Positions 25,761-34,732 of a stretch of DNA of 64,000 bases are shown piece after piece. The notes beneath the pieces are model-generated. The model had not been told where the DNA came from. It ran no database searches and was given only the letters and a program-made list of their open reading frames with translations. The position numbers and the translations under genes are program-made. Positions within the stretch are counted from its first letter, which is position 1, and each line of letters begins with the position of its first letter. The stretch comes from Clavibacter michiganensis. GTDB lineage: Bacteria; Actinomycetota; Actinomycetes; Actinomycetales; Microbacteriaceae. The stretch is taken from contig NZ_MDJZ01000017.1 in the NCBI RefSeq assembly GCF_002151125.1, positions 248,001 to 312,000 on the forward strand, in the 5' to 3' direction.

Positions 25761-26822
25761 GTGACCCCCCGCGGCGCCCCGACGCCCTCCGCATCCGCCG
25801 CACCTGCGTCCACCCTCGCGGTCCCCGGCGGCCGCCGCGTCGCCGTGCAGTTCGCCGCGATGGGCACGGTGTGGGGCGCGAGCTTCCTCTTCATGAAGGT
25901 CGCGCTCGAGGGCGTCTCGTTCGGCCAGGTCGCGTGGACGCGGCTGGTGCTCGGCGCCATCGCGCTCGGCCTCATCGTCGCCTGGCGCCGCCTGCCGCTT
26001 CCCAAGGAGCGCGTCGTCTGGCTGCACTTCGCGGTGGTGGGCGTCGTCGGATCCGCCATCCCCTACTCGCTGTTCGCGTGGGCCGAGCAGCACGTCACGT
26101 CGGGCGTCGCGAGCATCTACAACGCGACCACGCCGATCATGACCGCGCTCCTCGCGACCCTCGCGTTCCGCGTCGAGAGGCTCGGCCGTCGTCAGCTCGC
26201 GGGCATCGCGCTCGGCATCGCGGGCGTCGTCGTGATCATCGGACCGTGGCGCCTGGCCCCGTCCGCGGAGGCCGCCGCGTCCGGCGAGCCCCTGCTGGAG
26301 CTGGCCGGTCAGCTCGCGTGCCTCGGCGCGGCCGTCTGCTACGGGATCACCTTCAGCTACCTCCGCCGCTTCCTCACGCACCGCGGCATGCCCGGCGTCG
26401 TGACGGCCTTCATGCAGATCGGCATGGGCGCCGCCGCGATGATCCTCGCCACCCCGTTCCTCGCGACCGGCCCCGTGTCGCTCGACCTCCCCGTGGTGCT
26501 CAGCCTCGTGGCGCTCGGCGTGGTCGGCACCGGCCTCGCCTACCTCTGGAACATGAACGTGCTCCTCGCCTGGGGCCCCACCGCCACCTCGACCGTCACG
26601 TACATCACGCCCGTGGTCGGCGTCGCGCTCGGGATCCTCGTGCTCGGCGAGACCCTGCACTGGAACGAGCCCGCCGGCGCCGTCCTCGTGCTCCTCGGGG
26701 TGCTCCTCTCCCAGGGGCTGCGGCGCGGCGGACGCGGATCCGCCGCCCGTGCCGCCGCTACCGCCGCACCGGCCGCCGCCTCGGACTCCGCCGCGACGCG
26801 CACCCCGCCGACGCCCGGATAG
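25761..26822 (+). CDS. EamA family transporter
   Basis: A 353-residue DMT exporter with ten TM segments in two EamA halves. The first half starts FAAMGTVWGASFLFMKVAL; the second ends with VTYITPVVGVALGILVLGE. The C-terminus is a long Ala-rich soluble tail of about 45 residues. GTG start. It lies 9 bp before nucS on the same strand, so the two may share a transcript. Confidence 0.87.
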   Translation: MTPRGAPTPSASAAPASTLAVPGGRRVAVQFAAMGTVWGASFLFMKVALEGVSFGQVAWTRLVLGAIALGLIVAWRRLPLPKERVVWLHFAVVGVVGSAIPYSLFAWAEQHVTSGVASIYNATTPIMTALLATLAFRVERLGRRQLAGIALGIAGVVVIIGPWRLAPSAEAAASGEPLLELAGQLACLGAAVCYGITFSYLRRFLTHRGMPGVVTAFMQIGMGAAAMILATPFLATGPVSLDLPVVLSLVALGVVGTGLAYLWNMNVLLAWGPTATSTVTYITPVVGVALGILVLGETLHWNEPAGAVLVLLGVLLSQGLRRGGRGSAARAAATAAPAAASDSAATRTPPTPG

Positions 26823-26831
26823 GCTCGCCGG

Positions 26832-27527
26832 GTGCGTCTCGTCATCGCCCGCTGCTCCGTCGACTACGCCGGCCGCCTCAGCGCGCATCTCCCCCTCGCC
26901 ACCCGCCTCCTCATGGTCAAGGCCGACGGGAGCCTCCTCGTCCACTCGGACGGCGGCTCCTACAAGCCGCTCAACTGGATGAGCCCGCCCTGCACGATCG
27001 TCGAGATCGAGCCCGACGACGACCAGGCGCTCGCGGGCGTCCGCGAGATCTGGCGCGTCGTGCAGCCGAAGACCGCCGACATGCTCGTCGTCTCGATCCA
27101 CGAGGTGCTGCACGACACCGCGCACGACCTCGGCATCGACCCGGGCCTCGTGAAGGACGGCGTGGAGGCGCACCTGCAGAAGCTGCTGGCCGAGCAGATC
27201 CACCTGCTGGGCGACGGCCACGAGCTCGTGCGCCGCGAGTACATGACGGCCATCGGGCCGGTCGACATCCTCGCGCGCGACGCATCCGGCAGGTCCGTCG
27301 CGGTGGAGCTGAAGCGCCGCGGCGACATCGACGGCGTCGAGCAGCTCACGCGCTACCTCGAGCTGATGAACCGGGATCCGCACCTCGCGCCGGTCACGGG
27401 CGTGTACGCCGCGCAGGAGATCAAGCCGCAGGCCCGCACGCTCGCCGAGGACCGCGGCATCCGCTGCCTGCTCCTCGACTACGACGCCATGCGCGGGATG
27501 GACGACGGGCACTCCCGCCTGTTCTGA
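26832..27527 (+). CDS. nucS: endonuclease NucS (EndoMS)
   Basis: A 231-residue protein matching NucS/EndoMS along its whole length, including the N-terminal beta domain ([21 protein letters not shown]) and the C-terminal nuclease domain with PVDILARD and VAVELKRRG catalytic motifs. The tail ends DDGHSRLF, a short clamp-binding motif of the kind that recruits the DNA polymerase beta clamp. NucS cuts mismatched DNA and provides the non-MutS mismatch repair of actinobacteria. GTG start. Confidence 0.94.
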   Translation: MRLVIARCSVDYAGRLSAHLPLATRLLMVKADGSLLVHSDGGSYKPLNWMSPPCTIVEIEPDDDQALAGVREIWRVVQPKTADMLVVSIHEVLHDTAHDLGIDPGLVKDGVEAHLQKLLAEQIHLLGDGHELVRREYMTAIGPVDILARDASGRSVAVELKRRGDIDGVEQLTRYLELMNRDPHLAPVTGVYAAQEIKPQARTLAEDRGIRCLLLDYDAMRGMDDGHSRLF

Positions 27528-27582
27528 TCCGGTCTCGGGGCGCTCGCGGCGGGCACCCGATCGACCCTCGTAGGGTGGGCGG

Positions 27583-28299
27583 GTGACCGCACCCGACACG
27601 TCCACGCCGTCCCCCGTCGCGGGCTCCGCGCCCTGGAGCTGCATCCTCTTCGACCTCGACGGCACCATCACCGACTCCGCCCCCGGGATCACCGCGCAGC
27701 TCGCGAGGACGCTCGTCTTCATGGGCCTGCCCGTGCCCTCCCCCGCGCACCTGCTCGAGTACGTGGGCCCGCCCATCCTCAACTCGTTCCGCGACCTCGC
27801 CGGCATGGACGACGCCGCCCAGCAGCGCGCGCTCGCCCACTACCGCGAGGGCTACGCGGGCGGCGGCGTCTTCGACAGCTCGGTCTACGCCGGCGTGCCC
27901 GAGGTGCTGCGCGCGATCCACGCCGCCGGCATCCCCCTCTCCCTCGCCACCAGCAAGCCCGAGTCGCAGGCCCGCCGCGTGCTCGACCACTACGGCCTCA
28001 CCGACCTCTTCGCCGAGATCTGCGGCGGGAGCGAGGACGAGGTGCGATCCGCGAAGGCCGACGTCATCGACGAGGCCCTGCGTCGGCTCCGCGCGGCGGG
28101 CGTCGACCTCGGCAACGTGGTGATGGTGGGCGACCGCGAGCACGACGTGCTCGGGGCCGCGGCCCACGGGATCCCGACGGTGATGGTCGGCTGGGGATAC
28201 GGCGGCCCGGCCGAGGCCGCGGGCACCATCGCGGTCGTCGAGACGGCCGCCGACCTCGAGGCGATCCTCGTCCCCGCGGCCGCGCGACCCGCCGCCTGA
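27583..28299 (+). CDS. HAD family hydrolase (phosphoglycolate phosphatase-like)
   Basis: A 238-residue HAD hydrolase with motif I FDLDGTITDS (about 20-29), a helical cap, motif II LATSKP, motif III lysine region (AKADVIDEAL) and motif IV MVGDREHDVLGA. It dephosphorylates a small phosphate ester; phosphoglycolate or a nucleotide monophosphate is likely. GTG start, 55 bp after nucS. Confidence 0.88.
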   Translation: MTAPDTSTPSPVAGSAPWSCILFDLDGTITDSAPGITAQLARTLVFMGLPVPSPAHLLEYVGPPILNSFRDLAGMDDAAQQRALAHYREGYAGGGVFDSSVYAGVPEVLRAIHAAGIPLSLATSKPESQARRVLDHYGLTDLFAEICGGSEDEVRSAKADVIDEALRRLRAAGVDLGNVVMVGDREHDVLGAAAHGIPTVMVGWGYGGPAEAAGTIAVVETAADLEAILVPAAARPAA

Positions 28300-28412
28300 G
28301 CCCCCGACTCCGAATCCCTCACAAGCAGGAGCCTTTCCACAGATCCGGCTGCAGACCCCCGTTCGCCCCGGGGTTAGCAACACGGAGTGACAGAATGACC
28401 CGCGGAGGAACC

Positions 28413-28874
28413 ATGTCAACACCGCAGGACCTGCAGGACCCGCTCGCGCTCGACAGGCAGGTCAGCTACTCGCTCGTCGTCGCCGCCCGCAGCGTGACCG
28501 CCCTCTACCGACCCATCCTCGACCCGCTGGGGCTCACCCACCCCCAGTACCTCGTGCTCCTCGCCCTCTGGGCGCGCGGGCCCCGCTCGGTCAAGGACCT
28601 GAGCCACGAGCTCCAGCTCGACAGCGCCACGCTCTCCCCGCTCCTCAAGCGGCTGGAGGCCATGGGCCACGTGTGGCGCGTGCGCCGGGCCACCGACGAG
28701 CGCGTGCTGGAGATCGGCCTCACCGACCAGGGCCGCGAGCTCCGCGAGAAGGCCGTCGCCATCCCGCAGCAGATCCGCGACCGCCTCTCCATGACGGAGG
28801 AGCAGCTCGAGAGCCTGAAGGGCGTGCTGAGCCAGGTCATCGACAACGCGAAGGCGCTCCCCGAGACCATCTGA
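28413..28874 (+). CDS. MarR family regulator, OhrR-like but without the redox Cys
   Basis: A 153-residue MarR protein close to the OhrR subfamily (HPQYLVLLALWARGPRSVKDLSHELQLDSATLSPLLKRLEAMG). OhrR senses organic peroxides through a conserved Cys in the motif LCFALY near the N-terminus; here the corresponding part reads VSYSLVVAA, with no Cys, and the protein has no cysteine at all. It must therefore sense something else or respond differently. No ohr gene is adjacent. The ATG at 28413 follows GGAGGAACC. Confidence 0.85.
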   Translation: MSTPQDLQDPLALDRQVSYSLVVAARSVTALYRPILDPLGLTHPQYLVLLALWARGPRSVKDLSHELQLDSATLSPLLKRLEAMGHVWRVRRATDERVLEIGLTDQGRELREKAVAIPQQIRDRLSMTEEQLESLKGVLSQVIDNAKALPETI

Positions 28875-28933
28875 GCGGATCCGGCCGCCCCGCATCACCC
28901 GCACCACCGCACCACCCGATCGGAGCGCGACCA

Positions 28934-29797
28934 GTGAGCGACACGGTCCGCGCGGTGCTCCTGCTGGAGTGCTACGTCACCGTCACGCTCCTGGCGCCGC
29001 TCCTCCTCGGGCGGCTGCCCCTCGTCGCGCAGCGGCCCGTCGCGATGCTCGCCGCCTGGCACGGGTTCCTCGTCACGGCGGTGCTGAGCCTCGGATCCGG
29101 GCTCGGCCTCCTCATCCACCAGGGCGTGTCGATGCAGGCGGGCGGCGGCCCGGTGCAGGATCCCGCGCCCGTCGCCGCGATCCCGCTCGCCTACGTGGCC
29201 GCCGGCGTGCTCGGCGTGCTGCTGTTCCGCATCGTGGAGGAGGGCGGCCGCGTGGTGCGCGAGGCGAGGCAGCGCGCGGGCGAGGTCGCGACGCTGCTGC
29301 TCGCGTCCCGGCCGTACCGGGTCGCCGGGCGGGATGCGCGCCTCGTCGAGTCCGACGTGCCGCTCGCCGCCCTCTCCCCCGCCACCGGCGTGATCCTCCT
29401 CACCACCGAGGCCCGCGCCCGCCTCGACGACGACGAGCTCGCCGCCGTCCTCGAGCACGAGACCGCGCACCTGGAGCAGCGGCACGCGCTCGCGGTGCGC
29501 ATCGCCCAGGTCTCCCGCGCGATCCTCCCGGCCCTCCCCGCGAGCCAGCGCCTGGCGCTCTCCACCACCATCGCGATCGAGTTCATCGCCGACGACCACG
29601 CGGCGCGCGTCTCGGGGCCGGACACGGTGGCCGCGGCGCTCGTCAAGCTGGATCCCGACGGCGGCCTCTCCGCCCTCCGCGCCGACCGCATGCGCCACCC
29701 CCGCGGCGGGCACCGGGTGGCGCTGCGGCTGCTGTGCGCGGTCGCATGCGCGCTGCCCGTGCTGCCGCTCGTCATCGTGCTGCTGCCGCCGGCCTGA
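28934..29797 (+). CDS. M56 (BlaR1-like) membrane metallopeptidase
   Basis: A 287-residue membrane protein with TM segments at both ends and near residues 35-60 and 80-103, and a zinc motif HETAH (in AAVLEHETAHLEQRH). This layout matches M56 peptidases related to BlaR1/MecR1, but no sensor domain or regulator follows. Many actinobacteria carry such short M56 proteins paired with a BlaI regulator; none is seen here. GTG start. Confidence 0.82.
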   Translation: MSDTVRAVLLLECYVTVTLLAPLLLGRLPLVAQRPVAMLAAWHGFLVTAVLSLGSGLGLLIHQGVSMQAGGGPVQDPAPVAAIPLAYVAAGVLGVLLFRIVEEGGRVVREARQRAGEVATLLLASRPYRVAGRDARLVESDVPLAALSPATGVILLTTEARARLDDDELAAVLEHETAHLEQRHALAVRIAQVSRAILPALPASQRLALSTTIAIEFIADDHAARVSGPDTVAAALVKLDPDGGLSALRADRMRHPRGGHRVALRLLCAVACALPVLPLVIVLLPPA

Positions 29798-29857
29798 GCC
29801 GGCCGCCCGCGCCGCCGGGCCGGCCGGGCCGGCCGGGGCCGTGCGCTAGGGTCTCCT

Positions 29858-29980
29858 CTCGAAGGGGAGTAGTCCCCCCGGCCTCCGCGCCGGACGGCGA
29901 TGCGTCGACATGCTGGCCCCCGGGCCCGGTGCATCACCCGCCACGAGCACGGTTCACGGTGGGCGGACGAGACCTTCGGC
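29858..29980 (+). promoter_or_regulatory. yybP-ykoY manganese riboswitch
   Basis: The leader holds the conserved elements of the yybP-ykoY aptamer in order: GGGGAGTAG at 29864-29872, GTCGACATGCTG near 29905-29916 (consensus GUCAACAUACU), and GACGAGACCTTCGG near 29966-29979 (consensus GCGAGACCUUUG). A closing stem P1 forms between CGAAGG (29860-29865) and CCTTCG (29973-29978). This aptamer binds Mn2+ and usually turns on exporters. It lies before the ferritin-VIT gene. Confidence 0.82.
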
Positions 29981-30037
29981 CAGACGAACGACAGGTGCGC
30001 ACGCGCGCCGTCGCGTCGGCCGGAGACCCCGCGGGTC

Positions 30038-30060
30038 CCGGTCGTCGCCCGACCGGAGGA
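30038..30060 (+). promoter_or_regulatory. hairpin over the ribosome binding site (expression platform)
   Basis: CCGGTCG (30038-30044) and CGACCGG (30050-30056) form a 7-bp stem with a 5-nt loop. The 3' arm reaches into the GGAGGA ribosome binding site (30055-30060) of the VIT gene. Together with the riboswitch upstream it could hide the site in the absence of metal. Confidence 0.5.
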
Positions 30061-30063
30061 CCC

Positions 30064-31170
30064 ATGACCACCATGCCCCCTGCCCGAACGCCCGATCCGA
30101 CGCCCGCCCAGGTGCGCCGCTGGCGGCAGTACCTCGCCGACGAGCGCGCCGAGGCCGCCGTCTACCGCGACCTCGCCGGCCGCCGCACGGGCGAGGAGCG
30201 GGAGATCCTGCTCGCCCTCGCGGAGGCCGAGGGCCGCCACGCCGACCACTGGATCGAGCTGCTCGGCGACCGCGTCGGCAAGCCCGTCCGCGGCGACATC
30301 CGCACCCGCGTCCTCGGCCTGCTCGCCCGCCGCTTCGGATCCGTGTTCGTCCTCGCGCTCGCGCAGCGCGCCGAGAGCCGCTCGCCGTACGCGGACGACG
30401 CCGACGCCACCGACGCGATGGCGGCCGACGAGCGCGTGCACGAGGAGGTCGTCCGCGGCCTCGCCACCCGCGGCCGGATGCGCCTCTCGGGCACCTTCCG
30501 CGCGGCCGTCTTCGGCGCCAACGACGGGCTCGTGAGCAACCTCGCGCTCGTCCTCGGCATCACGGCCACGGGCGTGTCCAACGGCGTGATCCTCGCCACG
30601 GGCCTCGCGGGCCTCCTCGCCGGCGCGCTCTCCATGGGCGCGGGCGAGTTCGTGTCCGTGCGCTCCCAGCGCGAGCTGCTCGAGGCGTCGGCCCCGGATC
30701 CGGGTACCCGCGACGCGCTCCCCCACCTCGACGTCGACGCCAACGAGCTCGCCCTCGTCTACCGCGCCCGCGGCATGACGGAGGAGGAGGCGCTCGCGCA
30801 CGCCGACGAGGTGCTGCGCGACCTCGCCGCCGAGACCCGGCCGATCCCCGTCACCATCGCGGGCGTCGCCGCCGAGGACGACCACGAGAGCGTCGGCACC
30901 GCATGGGGCGCGGCGATCTCGAGCTTCTGCTTCTTCGCGTCCGGCGCCGTGATCCCGGTGCTCCCCTACCTCTTCGGCCTCCAGGGCCTCGCGGCGCTCG
31001 CCCTCGCGTGCGTGCTCGTGGCCATCGCGCTGTCGATCACGGGCGCGGTCACCGGCCTCCTCTCGGGCGGGCCGCCGCTGCGCCGCGCGGGACGCCAGCT
31101 GCTCATCGGGTTCGGCGCGGCCGGGGCCACCTACCTGCTGGGGCTGCTCTTCAACACGCAGGTCGGCTGA
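30064..31170 (+). CDS. ferritin-like/VIT family metal exporter (MbfA-like)
   Basis: A 368-residue protein with an N-terminal ferritin-like (rubrerythrin) domain at about 15-140, whose metal ligands appear in DERAEAAVYRDLA and EAEGRHADHW, and a C-terminal VIT1/CCC1 domain with five TM helices (FGANDGLVSNLALVLG; MGAGEFVSVRSQRE). Such fusions, as in MbfA, pump iron or manganese out of the cell. The Mn riboswitch upstream argues for a manganese role. The ATG at 30064 follows GGAGGA. Confidence 0.9.
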   Translation: MTTMPPARTPDPTPAQVRRWRQYLADERAEAAVYRDLAGRRTGEEREILLALAEAEGRHADHWIELLGDRVGKPVRGDIRTRVLGLLARRFGSVFVLALAQRAESRSPYADDADATDAMAADERVHEEVVRGLATRGRMRLSGTFRAAVFGANDGLVSNLALVLGITATGVSNGVILATGLAGLLAGALSMGAGEFVSVRSQRELLEASAPDPGTRDALPHLDVDANELALVYRARGMTEEEALAHADEVLRDLAAETRPIPVTIAGVAAEDDHESVGTAWGAAISSFCFFASGAVIPVLPYLFGLQGLAALALACVLVAIALSITGAVTGLLSGGPPLRRAGRQLLIGFGAAGATYLLGLLFNTQVG

Positions 31171-31232
31171 TCCGCCCGCCCGCCGCTCCCGGGCGGCGGG
31201 GCCGGACCGCCGCAGCCGATACGGTTGACGGC

Positions 31233-31907
31233 ATGGCTGACGGAGATGACCCCCGCCGTCGCGAGGACTCCCTCGCGACGCGCATGAGCGACGCGGTGTC
31301 GCGCACGAGCGAGCGGGAGGTCGCCCTGCGGGCGATGGGCCTGCTCGACGGCCTGTACGAGGGCGACGACTTCCTGCTCCTGGTCGGCGGACGCCACGCC
31401 CGCGGGATCCTCAACGGCGCGCCTCCTCTCTACTGGCCCGAGGCCTGGGGCGCCCGCGCGCTGCTCAACGCCTGGACCCCCGAGGCCGCGAAGGTCGTCG
31501 AGAAGAACCTCACCAACCGCGCCTGGCGCGTGCGCGAGGCGTGCGCGAAGGTCGTGGCGGCCCGGCAGCTGCCGCTCGTCCGCGCGCTCACGGTTCTGGT
31601 CACCGACGAGAACGCCCGCGTCCGCGGTGCCGCCCTCCGTGCCCTCGGCGCCGTCGGCGGTCCGTCCGACGAGGACGTCATCCGCCGCGCGCTGACCGAC
31701 CCCGACACCTCCGTCCGCGTCGCCGCCCACGACGGCCTCGAGGCCCTCGCGGCCCGCCACGACCAGGTGCTCTCCCCCGCGGGTCGGCACGCGGCCGCCG
31801 CGGCCGAGGCGGGCGCCATCACCGTGGACGTCGACGAGGACGCGGACGACGTCAGCGACAGCGACAGCGACGCCGAGGACGACACCTCGGACGCCGACCG
31901 CTCCTAG
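31233..31907 (+). CDS. HEAT-repeat-like conserved protein
   Basis: A 224-residue soluble protein. Residues about 80-170 hold alpha-helical repeats of HEAT type (NRAWRVREACAKVVAAR; DENARVRGAALRALGAVG; DPDTSVRVAAHDGLEALA), a scaffold for protein binding. The C-terminus is a very acidic Asp/Ser tail. The function is unknown. Its stop shares CTAG with the convergent hydrolase gene. Confidence 0.75.
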   Translation: MADGDDPRRREDSLATRMSDAVSRTSEREVALRAMGLLDGLYEGDDFLLLVGGRHARGILNGAPPLYWPEAWGARALLNAWTPEAAKVVEKNLTNRAWRVREACAKVVAARQLPLVRALTVLVTDENARVRGAALRALGAVGGPSDEDVIRRALTDPDTSVRVAAHDGLEALAARHDQVLSPAGRHAAAAAEAGAITVDVDEDADDVSDSDSDAEDDTSDADRS

Positions 31908-32800
31908 GCCCCGGGCCGCTCCGCGGGATCCCTCGGCAGCGACGCGAGGAAGTCCTCGACGAGGCCGGCGAAGAGATCCGGCCGCTCGATCTGGGGCATG
32001 TGCCCGCAGTCGGGGATGAGGCGGGTGCGCGCGTCGGGCAGCTCGCGCGCGACGGCCGCGAGGTGCGCGGGCGGGAGGATCCGGTCGCGGTCGCCCCACA
32101 CCGCCAGCACCGGCAGGCCCGAGAGCCGCACGCTCTCCACGAGCGGCCGGCGCCACCGCGAGCTCACGCCGCGGACCGTGCCGAGGTCGCGCGCGATGTC
32201 GAGCATCGTGGCCGCGTGCGTCGGCCGGGCCGAGAGCTCCTGCGCGTGCCGCACGCGCTCGTCGGTCGTGAGCGCGGGGTCGTGGAAGATCGTGCGCGTC
32301 GAGCGCCGGGAGTTGCCGGGCGTCGGGCGCATGAGGAGCGTCGCGAGCGGGTCGAACGCCAGCATCCGCAGCCCCACCGTGACCCCGCGGCCGAACCCCG
32401 CGCTGTCGGCGAGCACGAGCGCGCGCACGCGATCCGGGTGGCGGGTCGCGAGGGTCATCGCGACCGCGCCGCCGAGCGAGTTGCCGACCACCGTCACGGG
32501 ACCGGCGACCCCCGCCGCGTCGAGGTAGGCGGGCAGCGCGTCGGCGAGCGACTCGAGCGTGGTGTCGCCGTCGACGGGATCCGACCAGCCGAACCCCGGC
32601 AGGTCGAGGCTGTGCAGCTCGTGGCCGACGGAGAGGCGGGCGTGCTGCTCGTCCCAGTCCTCGAGGCTGCGGCCGATGCCGTGCAGGAGGAGGAGCGGGT
32701 CCCCGGAGCCGGTCACGCGGTGCCGCACCTGCCGGTCGCCGACCCGGATCATCGCGGTCCCCGGGGCCCGGAGCGGATCGACGTCCCCGGTTCCGGCCAT
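31904..32800 (-). CDS. alpha/beta fold hydrolase
   Basis: A 298-residue alpha/beta hydrolase. It has the oxyanion turn LLLLHGIGRS, the nucleophile elbow VVGNSLGGAV, an acid region AVWGDRDRILPP and the catalytic His in IPDCGHMPQIERP. It resembles serine hydrolases acting on lipids, haloalkanes or esters; the substrate is unknown. A shorter start at the ATG near 32752 (MIRVGDRQVRH) would give a typical hydrolase N-terminus. Its stop shares CTAG (31904-31907) with the HEAT-repeat gene. Confidence 0.88.
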   Translation of the reverse strand: MAGTGDVDPLRAPGTAMIRVGDRQVRHRVTGSGDPLLLLHGIGRSLEDWDEQHARLSVGHELHSLDLPGFGWSDPVDGDTTLESLADALPAYLDAAGVAGPVTVVGNSLGGAVAMTLATRHPDRVRALVLADSAGFGRGVTVGLRMLAFDPLATLLMRPTPGNSRRSTRTIFHDPALTTDERVRHAQELSARPTHAATMLDIARDLGTVRGVSSRWRRPLVESVRLSGLPVLAVWGDRDRILPPAHLAAVARELPDARTRLIPDCGHMPQIERPDLFAGLVEDFLASLPRDPAERPGA

Positions 32801-32974
32801 GCCGCGACCCTATCGAGATCCCCCGTGCGAGGGATTCCTGCGATGTCGGGAGGAGGTGCGACGATGGAGGGGCTGCGCATCGCAGCGCCCTTCCCCGTCG
32901 CCCGGAGCCACGAGCCCCGCCCGACGTGCGGCGGTCCCCGCAGGCCGCCGATGAGCATCAAGGAGCGACACGGC

Positions 32975-34282
32975 ATGACGATCTTCGAGCAGATGGAGTC
33001 CGAGGTCCGGAGCTACAGCCGCGGCTGGCCGGTCGTGTTCGACCGCGCGGTGGGCAGCGAGATGTTCACGGCCGACGGCGACCGCTACCTCGACTTCTTC
33101 GCGGGCGCCGGCGCGCTCAACTACGGGCACAACAACGCGGGGCTCAAGCAGAAGCTCGTCGACTACATCCTCCGCGACGGCGTCACGCACTCCCTCGACA
33201 TGTTCACGGAGGCCCGCCGCGACTTCCTGCAGACCTTCCAGGACGTCATCCTCCAGCCGCGCGGGCTCGACTACCGCATCATGTTCCCCGGCCCGGGCGG
33301 CGCGAACGCGGTCGAGGCGGCGCTGAAGCTCGCGCGCAAGGTCACCGGCCGCACCACGATCGTGCACTTCACCAACTCGTTCCACGGCATGACCGAGGGC
33401 GCGCTCGCGGTCACCGGCAACGCGCTCAAGCGCGGCGGCGCCGGGCACCCGCTGCACCACGCGGTCGCGGTGCCGTTCGACGGCTACCTCGGCGGCGAGA
33501 CCGACAGCCTCGCGTACTTCGAGAAGCTCCTCGACGACTCGGGCTCGGGCTTCGACAAGCCCGCCGGCGTCATCGTCGAGACCGTGCAGGGCGAGGGCGG
33601 CATCAACGTCGCCAGCGCCGAGTGGCTGCGGAAGCTGCGCGAGCTGACCGCGCGTCACGGCATCGTGCTCATCGTCGACGACGTGCAGATGGGCTGCGGC
33701 CGCACCGGCGGGTTCTTCAGCTTCGAGGAGTCGGGCATCGTCCCCGACATCGTCACGCTCTCCAAGTCCATCGGCGGCTACGGCCTGCCGATGGCGCTCA
33801 CGCTGCTGAAGCCCGAGCTCGACCAGTGGAAGCCGGGCGAGCACAACGGCACCTTCCGCGGCATCGCGCCCGCGTTCCTCACGGGCGCCGAGGCGCTGCG
33901 CCTGTACTGGGCCGACGGCGAGCTCGAGGCGTCCACGCTCCGCAAGGGCGAGCGGATCCACGAGGTCTTCACCGAGATCGCCGCCTCCGCCCCCGAGATG
34001 CAGCTCAAGGTGCGCGGCCGCGGCCTCGCGCGCGGCATCGAGTTCCCCTCGGGCGAGCTCGCCGGCGCGGTCTGCCGGGCGGCGTTCGAGCGCGGCATGC
34101 TCATGGAGACCAGCGGCGCCGGCGGCACGGTCATGAAGGTGCTGCCCGCGCTCACCATCACCGACGAGCAGGTCGAGGAGGGGCTCGCCATCATCCGCGA
34201 GGCCGTCCGCGAGGTGCTCGGATCCACGAGCGAGGAGCTCGCGGCCGACGAGGTGCCGCTGCCGGTGGTGGTCGGGAGCTGA
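32975..34282 (+). CDS. ectB: diaminobutyrate-2-oxoglutarate transaminase (EctB-like)
   Basis: A 435-residue class III aminotransferase very close to EctB. It shows PLP-binding and cofactor motifs: FPGPGGANAVEAALKLARK, SFHGMTEGALAVTGN, VDDVQMGCGRTG, and the Schiff-base lysine in TLSKSIGGYG. It makes L-2,4-diaminobutyrate from aspartate semialdehyde. No ectA or ectC is beside it, so ectoine is unlikely to be its only purpose. Clavibacter-type cell walls contain diaminobutyrate, and this enzyme would supply it. The ATG at 32975 follows AAGGAG. Confidence 0.9.
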   Translation: MTIFEQMESEVRSYSRGWPVVFDRAVGSEMFTADGDRYLDFFAGAGALNYGHNNAGLKQKLVDYILRDGVTHSLDMFTEARRDFLQTFQDVILQPRGLDYRIMFPGPGGANAVEAALKLARKVTGRTTIVHFTNSFHGMTEGALAVTGNALKRGGAGHPLHHAVAVPFDGYLGGETDSLAYFEKLLDDSGSGFDKPAGVIVETVQGEGGINVASAEWLRKLRELTARHGIVLIVDDVQMGCGRTGGFFSFEESGIVPDIVTLSKSIGGYGLPMALTLLKPELDQWKPGEHNGTFRGIAPAFLTGAEALRLYWADGELEASTLRKGERIHEVFTEIAASAPEMQLKVRGRGLARGIEFPSGELAGAVCRAAFERGMLMETSGAGGTVMKVLPALTITDEQVEEGLAIIREAVREVLGSTSEELAADEVPLPVVVGS

Positions 34283-34304
34283 TCGGCTCCTCCGCATCAC
34301 CTCA

Positions 34305-34337
34305 CGGCCCGGTCCCGCATGCGCGGTGGCCGGGCCG
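34305..34337. terminator. hairpin between ectB and the ASCH gene
   Basis: CGGCCCGG (34305-34312) and CCGGGCCG (34330-34337) form a perfect 8-bp stem, 22 bp after the ectB stop and just before the 3' end of the convergent ASCH gene. It can serve both directions. Confidence 0.55.
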
Positions 34338-34346
34338 TCGCTCGAC

Positions 34347-34694
34347 TCAGGCCACGGGCGTGGTGTCCTGCACCGCGATCTCCGCGACCACGACGGACGC
34401 CGACGCCGGCATGGTCGGGTAGTAGTTCTCCCGGAGCTGCTCGGCGAACCTGGCCATGTCCGTGCCCGGCGGCTGATGCGCGTCCTCCGGCGTGAGATCC
34501 GCCAGGAGGTGCCGCCGCACGGACGTGACGCGCCCGGCCAGTGGGACGGCGGTGGGGTGCTCGTCGAAGACGAACGTGGCCGGCCCGACCCGCAGGTCCT
34601 CCTGCCAGCGCACGGTGGTGACCTTCTCGCCGCTCACGATCGCGTCGTGGTGCTTCCGGTGGAAGCGGATCACCTGGGCTCCTGCGTCGGACAT
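34347..34694 (-). CDS. small ASCH-like domain protein
   Basis: A 115-residue protein resembling short ASCH/PUA-like domains: IRFHRKHHDAIVSGEKVTTVRWQED at the start, and VFDEHPTAVPLAGRVTSVRR strands. Such domains bind RNA, but the target is unknown. It is one of two ASCH-type genes in this window and is not closely similar to the other. Confidence 0.75.
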   Translation of the reverse strand: MSDAGAQVIRFHRKHHDAIVSGEKVTTVRWQEDLRVGPATFVFDEHPTAVPLAGRVTSVRRHLLADLTPEDAHQPPGTDMARFAEQLRENYYPTMPASASVVVAEIAVQDTTPVA

Positions 34695-34732
34695 CCGTCG
34701 AGCCTACGGGCGCGGCGCGTGCTCGCGGCCGG

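Noticed and set aside
32801-32974. Earlier EctB start at the ATG at 32951
   Set aside because: The AAGGAG at 32960 sits at the right distance from 32975 and falls inside the coding sequence if 32951 is used.
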